A DNA stretch of 64,000 nucleotides from the NCBI GenBank assembly GCA_020635075.1, contig JACKAM010000001.1, positions 1,426,001-1,490,000 on the forward strand. Direction: 5' to 3'. Of the stretch, positions 59,572 through 64,000 are shown piece after piece. The stretch is from Pseudobdellovibrionaceae bacterium (GTDB lineage: Bacteria > Bdellovibrionota > Bdellovibrionia > Bdellovibrionales > UBA1609). The notes under the pieces were generated by a model. It ran no database searches and was not told the DNA's origin. It worked only from the letters and a program-made list of their open reading frames with translations. The translations under genes and the position numbers were made by a program. Position 1 is the stretch's first letter, and the number at the start of each line of letters is the position of its first letter.

Positions 59572-60633
59572 ATGTTTAAACTTATCGCTCTATTATCTCT
59601 AGCTACCACCACCTCGCTCGCCTTTGGACTTCCCGACAAATATGTGGTCGTCCCCAATCGCAGCGATTCCACCATTACGCTCTTGAGCACCCCTAAAGGG
59701 GATGTGATTCAAAAAGTAGATGCCACCCATGTGGGTCAATCTTTTGAACCGATTTACGCCTCCAGCGTTCCACGGTATCAGACAGTGGCCGTTTCAGATC
59801 GCAAGAACAGTCAGCTCTTGTTCTTTGACAACCGCGACTTTCGTTACCTGGGATCTGTGCCGACCTCCCAGGGCATGTTTCACATGTGGCCCTCACCCGA
59901 TCAAAAAGAGATTTACGCTGTGGCGGACATTGATCGCGTGGTTGATGTGGTTGCCATTAATCGATTTGACGACCAAATTGCCTACCACAAACACCGGATT
60001 GATGTGGGCGCCCTGTTTGCCACCGGCAAGCCCCATGACATTGTGGCTGACAAAGATTATATCTTTATCACCATGATCGGGGTTGAGGAAGGCAGTAGCA
60101 AGTATGATTACATCCTCAAGTACAACCGCCGCACGCTCGCTCTGTTGGATCAAATGCGTTTGAGCTTTGACACTCATTTGGGAATTCCTGCCGAATCACC
60201 TTATCTTTTGATTCCCGAGCAGACCGCCGGCCGCCTGAACTTTGTCGACAAAAAGACCTTTAAAGTGGTCACTACCGTGGAAGGTGTTCCCGGCTCTCAC
60301 GGCATTTACTGGAACAGCGATGCTTCGCGAATCTACCTGGCCAACTTCACTTCCCAAGGCCCCATGTCGGTTTATGAAGTGAGACAAAAGGAAGGCACAT
60401 TGAACTTCCAGGCTAAGTTGATCAAAACCCACGCTCTTCAAGATGCCAAGGCACATAATGTGACCGTGGACTTTGCCAACCAGGTGATGTTTGTCACCCA
60501 TTCAGGTCCAAACAAAGACGGAAACCTGAACACCAATGTTTCTCTGTTCTCCGTCGCTGGAGATTCCAAATTTCTCAAAACAGTCGAGTCAGGACTCAAC
60601 CCCTTGGGTATTCTGCTCGTCACCACTCGTTAA
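59572..60633 (+). CDS. Secreted YncE-like seven-blade beta-propeller protein
   Basis: A 353-residue protein with a short signal peptide (MFKLIALLSLATTTSLAFG). Repeats with xxVVxNRSDSTITLLSTPKGDVIQKV, RYLGSVPTSQGMFHMWPSPDQKEIYAVADID and PHDIVADKDYIFITM follow the YncE/lactonase-like propeller layout. His and Asp residues (HMW, HDIV, HGIYW, AHNVT) recur at blade tops, as metal sites do in some members. Possibly a carbohydrate or metal-binding scaffold; the function is not clear. A stem-loop terminator follows. Confidence 0.8.
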   Translation: MFKLIALLSLATTTSLAFGLPDKYVVVPNRSDSTITLLSTPKGDVIQKVDATHVGQSFEPIYASSVPRYQTVAVSDRKNSQLLFFDNRDFRYLGSVPTSQGMFHMWPSPDQKEIYAVADIDRVVDVVAINRFDDQIAYHKHRIDVGALFATGKPHDIVADKDYIFITMIGVEEGSSKYDYILKYNRRTLALLDQMRLSFDTHLGIPAESPYLLIPEQTAGRLNFVDKKTFKVVTTVEGVPGSHGIYWNSDASRIYLANFTSQGPMSVYEVRQKEGTLNFQAKLIKTHALQDAKAHNVTVDFANQVMFVTHSGPNKDGNLNTNVSLFSVAGDSKFLKTVESGLNPLGILLVTTR

Positions 60634-60643
60634 TCTTTTCTTT

Positions 60644-60674
60644 AGGCAGTTCACTTCCCACTAGTGGACTGCCT
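60644..60674 (+). terminator. Intrinsic terminator after the propeller gene
   Basis: AGGCAGTTCAC (60644-60654) pairs with GTGGACTGCCT (60664-60674), one G-T pair, 9-nt loop, followed by CCTTTTCCC. Confidence 0.7.
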
Positions 60675-60739
60675 CCTTTTCCCTGGCCAATACTGCTTTG
60701 CACCTTGCATCCCATCCGCAATTCAATAATGATAACAAC

Positions 60740-60758
60740 ATGAATAGACAATATTCAT
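60740..60758. promoter_or_regulatory. 7-5-7 palindrome upstream of the MscS-family gene
   Basis: ATGAATA-GACAA-TATTCAT lies about 140 bp before the ATG at 60896, in AT-rich DNA. It looks like an operator for a dimeric regulator; the neighbouring AATAATGATAA has a passing resemblance to a Fur half-site but is not complete. Confidence 0.4.
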
Positions 60759-60895
60759 TGGTCGCGAAAGCTGTAGAACTGGCGTCTCTTGCTGGTTTGT
60801 TCCTTATATATAGCAACAGTTTGTCACACAACAGATTGAGTTGAGCAGCTTTTCAGTAGAGTTGTGGACCCGATTTTATCAGGAGGGCTAACTAA

Positions 60896-62395
60896 ATGGA
60901 CTTGTCCAGTTCCATGGAACAGATTCTGAGTCTTGTTAATTCCTACATCCCTAACCTCATCGGCGCCATGGCCGTGCTTATCTTAGGTTGGCTGGTCGCC
61001 CATTTGACCTCAAAGCTTTTTATCGCCACTTGTCGCAAGTTTAAGGTGGGAGAAAAGATCTCTCGACTTATCGGCGCTGATGAGACCAAGCGGGTGGCCG
61101 AGTTTGAGGTTGCCGCCGGACAGGTGCTGTTTTTTATCCTAATGCTTTTTGTCTTGGTGGGCTTTTTCCAGTCTCTTGGGCTCAGCCTTCTCAATGAACC
61201 GATTAACCGTCTATTGGCCACCGTTTTTGAGTATGCTCCACGGCTGGTGGCACCCATCGTCCTCCTGACTCTGGCTTGGATCATCGCCAGTGCTCTGCGC
61301 TTTTTGATTCTGCGCCTATCCAAACAAGCCAAGCTGGACGAGAAAATTGGCGAACAGGTTGAGGAACGAGATCTAGCCAAGGACCTCCCTGTTTCAACAG
61401 CCTTTGCTGAAACCGTCTACTGGCTGGTCTTTCTCCTGTTTTTGCCGGCTGTTCTTGACGCTCTTGCATTGAAGGGCCTGATTGAACCGGTGAATGCCAT
61501 GGTTCACAAGTTTTTGGGTTTTCTCCCCAACGTCTTTGCCGCCATCGTTATTTTTGCCATCGGTTGGTTCGTAGCGCGAGTGGTAAAAAAGATCGTGGTC
61601 AACCTTCTCAGCTCAGCCGGAGCCAACCGCCTATCGGATAAGTTGGGCCTTAAGGCTCTTCTTGGCGACCAGCAGCTGTCTGAGGTCGCTGGGATGGTGG
61701 TTTATATTCTGATTATTATCCCTGTCCTCATTTCAAGCTTGAATTCCCTAAAGCTTGAGGCCATCACCCAACCCGCCAGCGCCATGCTGAATACATTTTT
61801 GCAGGCCATCCCCGCCGTCTTTGCGGCCATCTTGGTTTTGTTTATTTCCTACGTTGTTGGTCGCGTCATCGCCGATCTAGTTTCCAAGTTTTTACAGAGC
61901 GTGGGCTTTGATAATCTTTTGTCCAAGTTAGGCATTTCCATTCGCCCCGATGCCAATCATAAAAAACCCTCGGAAGTCATGGGTGTCGTGGCACTAATTG
62001 CTGTCCTCTTGTTTGCTGGGATAGAGTCTCTCAATCTCATTGGATTTCAGTCATTGGCTGAGATTCTCAGTCAGTTTACCGTCTTTGCCGGCCAAGTGGC
62101 CTTTGGCCTGGTCATTATTGGCCTGGGTTTTTATATCGCCAATATTGTCGCCAAGGTCGTTGCATCCAGCTCTGCCCCACAGGCGAAGTTTCTTTCAGGC
62201 CTGGCGCGCACCGCTGTGTTGATTCTTGGCTTCGCCATGGGACTTAAGCAGATGGGTATTGCCGATGAAATCGTCACCATCACCTTTGGCCTGGTACTTG
62301 GCGCCCTGGCCATTGCCACCGGCATTGCTTTCGGACTCGGCGGCAAAGACAGTGCCTCTGATTTAGTTAAAGAGCTTCTTAGTAAGTTCAAATAA
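60896..62395 (+). CDS. MscS-family channel protein with TM-helix repeats (CmpX-like)
   Basis: A 499-residue inner-membrane protein with about 11-12 membrane segments in four similar units, each with an LGAMAVLILGWLVAHLTSKLF-like helix and a basic loop (KVGEKISRLIGADE, KLDEKIGEQVEERDL, ANRLSDKLGLKALL, DNLLSKLGISIRPDAN). These are TM_helix repeats (PF05552) as in CmpX of Pseudomonas. The C-terminus ends with GLVLGALAIATGIAFGLGGKDSASDL, the pore-helix-like glycine/alanine segment of MscS. No large cytoplasmic cage domain follows. AGGAGGG lies before the ATG. It probably releases osmotic stress or organises the envelope. Confidence 0.88.
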   Translation: MDLSSSMEQILSLVNSYIPNLIGAMAVLILGWLVAHLTSKLFIATCRKFKVGEKISRLIGADETKRVAEFEVAAGQVLFFILMLFVLVGFFQSLGLSLLNEPINRLLATVFEYAPRLVAPIVLLTLAWIIASALRFLILRLSKQAKLDEKIGEQVEERDLAKDLPVSTAFAETVYWLVFLLFLPAVLDALALKGLIEPVNAMVHKFLGFLPNVFAAIVIFAIGWFVARVVKKIVVNLLSSAGANRLSDKLGLKALLGDQQLSEVAGMVVYILIIIPVLISSLNSLKLEAITQPASAMLNTFLQAIPAVFAAILVLFISYVVGRVIADLVSKFLQSVGFDNLLSKLGISIRPDANHKKPSEVMGVVALIAVLLFAGIESLNLIGFQSLAEILSQFTVFAGQVAFGLVIIGLGFYIANIVAKVVASSSAPQAKFLSGLARTAVLILGFAMGLKQMGIADEIVTITFGLVLGALAIATGIAFGLGGKDSASDLVKELLSKFK

Positions 62396-62407
62396 GACTT
62401 CGACTTC

Positions 62408-62458
62408 GGTATGGACACACCTTTGAGACGCTGTACGTCTCAAAGGTGTGTCCATACC
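62408..62458. terminator. Perfect 23-bp hairpin between convergent genes
   Basis: 62408-62430 and 62436-62458 are perfect inverted copies around a 5-nt loop (CTGTA). It lies 12 bp after the MscS-family stop and 2 bp before the stop of the convergent VTC-domain gene. There is no T-run. The arm is related in sequence to the hairpin at 24081-24158. It is a likely bidirectional transcript end and a member of a hairpin-repeat family. Confidence 0.75.
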
Positions 62459-62460
62459 CT

Positions 62461-63213
62461 TCACAAGCCGACAGAAGTGAGCTTGTCGCTGGCGAAGGTG
62501 TAACTCGAATCAAATTTGGAGAAGGACGAGTGCTTAAGACCAAAGCGACGGACCAGATCCCTCATCCACAGGGGAACCTTCAGCTCACACTTAAGCTCTA
62601 GAATGATATTGCTCGTTGGACTCTTGTAGACATCAATATTGTCGTAATTGGCGAATTTCTCTTCACGAGGAAAGGGATTGTAGGTGGTTTCCGGGTAACA
62701 GCGTAAACTGCGGTCAAATGTCACACGAGTGTACGGCTCATTACGGCCGAAATAGGCCTTACGCCGATATTGAGTCATGATTCTCGGCCCTAAACCTAAA
62801 CGCCAAATCTGATAGGCAATGGGCGATAAAAAGGCCTGCCGAAAATCTGCATTACCTTCATCTGCAATTCCGTACTCAAGGAACTCCCAAACCTGAGGGT
62901 TGGTGACTGTAATCCTTTGTTTAGCCACCATCCCGTTGACCTTCTTTTTGATTTCCAAAAACACCGGATAGTCAACGGCAGGATCCCCATATGAGCGGAT
63001 GCGAATGGAAAAGCGGCTCGACAGGTTTTTACGTTTGGTTTCCAGGAGCAGCATGTTCTCCGTATCCAAATACAAGGAATTAATGGTGTAGTGGCCGTCA
63101 GCAGAAAGAACCGAGTGTTTGTCCATTTCGCAGTGGGCACGTAGGAAATCACAGATGCCGTCCATTTGCTCCTGGTTAATCTGAAACTTAATCTCTCGTC
63201 TAAACAGATCCAT
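62461..63213 (-). CDS. VTC-domain protein (polyphosphate polymerase-like)
   Basis: A 250-residue protein that fits the VTC/CYTH-like tunnel fold: RREIKFQINQEQMDGICDFLRAH, YTINSLYLDTENMLLLETKRKNLSSRFSIRIRSYGD, FLEIKKKVNGMVAKQRI and the C-terminal IILELKCELKVPLWMRDLV. The basic and acidic residues of the tunnel (K/R in FKxxxR-type strands, E in EIKKK and ELKCE) are present. VTC domains in yeast make polyphosphate; many bacterial members are undefined. Its start lies 3 bp after the TolC-like gene, so they are one operon. Confidence 0.85.
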   Translation of the reverse strand: MDLFRREIKFQINQEQMDGICDFLRAHCEMDKHSVLSADGHYTINSLYLDTENMLLLETKRKNLSSRFSIRIRSYGDPAVDYPVFLEIKKKVNGMVAKQRITVTNPQVWEFLEYGIADEGNADFRQAFLSPIAYQIWRLGLGPRIMTQYRRKAYFGRNEPYTRVTFDRSLRCYPETTYNPFPREEKFANYDNIDVYKSPTSNIILELKCELKVPLWMRDLVRRFGLKHSSFSKFDSSYTFASDKLTSVGL

Positions 63214-63216
63214 ATC

Positions 63217-64000
63217 TTACCTCTTAAGTGCGGCCCAAGAGGGATCTAAAAAATTCACTGACTCTTTGGCGGAAAACTCGCCCAGATCTCTCAGATGGGT
63301 GAGATAGGTCAGATAAAACTCCAAAGCCAGCTCAGCCACCTCTTTGTTCATTTCGTAGAGGCTTTGCCTAATGGCCAGCAAAACCTCGGCATCTTTTGAT
63401 TTACGAAGCCTCTGCTTAACCGCTGCAATTTGTGCCAGCTTCTCCTGGGAGATCCGCAGAGCTTCAGCCAAACTCTGCACTCGGGCTGCGCGTTCTTCTA
63501 CCTCCCGTTTTGTCTCCTGCTGCTTGACTTGACCTATTGCCTCTTTGGACCGCAGCAAGGCACTTTCTCTCTCCTTTTTGCTGCGGTCAAATCTAGCGAA
63601 GGGGATGTTGAATCCCACGCGGAAGGAATTCTCACGATTTTCCGAATCGTAACGAAAATCCACCTGGGAAAGAATCTTGCTGTCGTTCGCCCAATCCACT
63701 TCCTTGTCGATGTGCTCAAGTCTGGCTGCCAACTGTTGACGTCGCAGCTCTTGAGACTGCAGGGCAGATCTTTTGATCTTGTTGGCTAATCGTGAAGCCC
63801 GAGAAACCAGAGTCTGTGTCAGGGATTCCGCCTTTGCAGAGGATATCTCCTCTTTACCAACCAAGGCTCCCTGAACGATGGCCAACTGCCCCTGCAGCTG
63901 CTGAGAGCCAAGGCTCTCCCGGAGCAGTTCTTTGGCGCTTGATCTGCTTTCACTAAGTAAGTGAAGTTTACGATTGATCAGGCGATCGGTTTCCTTTTGC
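63217..64000 (-). CDS. TolC-family outer-membrane efflux protein, 5'-truncated
   Basis: The frame is open to the window edge, so the N-terminal part is missing. About 260 residues are visible, with long helices (SLTQTLVSRASRLANKIKRSALQSQELRRQQLAARLEHIDKEVDW, in part), a beta pair (SKILSQVDFRYDSENRENSFRVGFNIPF) and a second helix pair ending ELALEFYLTYLTHLRDLGEF. This is the strand-flanked helical layout of TolC-like proteins. Partner efflux genes would be upstream of the window. It is followed after 3 bp by the VTC-domain gene. Confidence 0.78.
   Translation of the reverse strand, partial: QKETDRLINRKLHLLSESRSSAKELLRESLGSQQLQGQLAIVQGALVGKEEISSAKAESLTQTLVSRASRLANKIKRSALQSQELRRQQLAARLEHIDKEVDWANDSKILSQVDFRYDSENRENSFRVGFNIPFARFDRSKKERESALLRSKEAIGQVKQQETKREVEERAARVQSLAEALRISQEKLAQIAAVKQRLRKSKDAEVLLAIRQSLYEMNKEVAELALEFYLTYLTHLRDLGEFSAKESVNFLDPSWAALKR

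Noticed and set aside
1..64000. CRISPR arrays, insertion sequences, integrases, rRNA operons, restriction or toxin-antitoxin systems
   Set aside because: I looked for direct repeats with spacers, transposase motifs and att-like flanks around the tRNA and found none.

Overview
The window looks like a chromosomal segment of a Gram-negative bacterium of the Bdellovibrionota/Oligoflexia type. This placement is inferred from gene content and style, not from a marker gene: many short secreted proteins of no known family, TIGR02147-type regulators, PilZ proteins, OmpA and VWA lipoproteins, trypsin-like secreted proteases, and a diadenylate cyclase operon in a diderm. Coding density is high, and most minus-strand genes form tightly packed, often overlapping operons.

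Region by region. (1) 1-9.5 kb: the 3' part of an acidic repeat-rich gene, then a long minus-strand housekeeping operon (Cys-rich secreted protein, tilS, ftsH, cdaA, cdaR-like, glmM, nnr, tsaE). It links tRNA modification, membrane proteolysis, c-di-AMP synthesis and cell-wall precursor synthesis. (2) 9.8-24 kb: envelope and secreted functions. These include an ECF sigma/NrsF-type anti-sigma pair, a trypsin-LRR fusion, a RatA-like START protein, a VWA lipoprotein, an OmpA-family porin, a transglutaminase-like protein and a B12-binding radical SAM enzyme. (3) 24-31 kb: an operon with SRPBCC, PilZ, thioesterase, glpX and a zinc-ribbon protein; divergent pgsA; an HTTM-like membrane protein coupled to a PQQ-type propeller; and tRNA-Gly(GCC). 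(4) 31-33 kb: small secreted proteins and a GDPD-type phosphodiesterase. (5) 33.3-46.7 kb: the most unusual block. It holds two FeeM-like N-acyltransferase genes, each with a PilZ-like tail and each paired with a paralogous AraC regulator. With them are a SAM methyltransferase, two TIGR02147-like regulators, an MMPL/RND exporter, and a minus-strand operon of a ThiF/E1-like enzyme, a LolA-like periplasmic protein and an outer-membrane barrel. (6) 46.8-55 kb: two large exported proteins, one of 1766 residues joining an M48 metallopeptidase domain to a divergent UbiB/ABC1 kinase-like domain. (7) 55-64 kb: a 230-nt foldback element, a Cys-rich repeat protein, LysR with a divergent iodotyrosine-deiodinase-like nitroreductase, two secreted proteins, a CmpX-like MscS-family channel, a VTC-domain protein and a partial TolC-like protein.

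The main discovery candidate is region 5. A 14-bp motif (consensus RNTCAAAAAAMGMC) lies 53-68 nt before the start codons of four separate transcription units: feeM-1, araC-2/feeM-2, the MMPL exporter and the thiF operon. Its orientation relative to the gene is the same in all four. This suggests one regulon, probably controlled by the paired AraC proteins, that makes an N-acylated amino-acid-type lipid and moves it to the outer membrane. Functions are inferred from sequence motifs seen by eye; no database search was possible.
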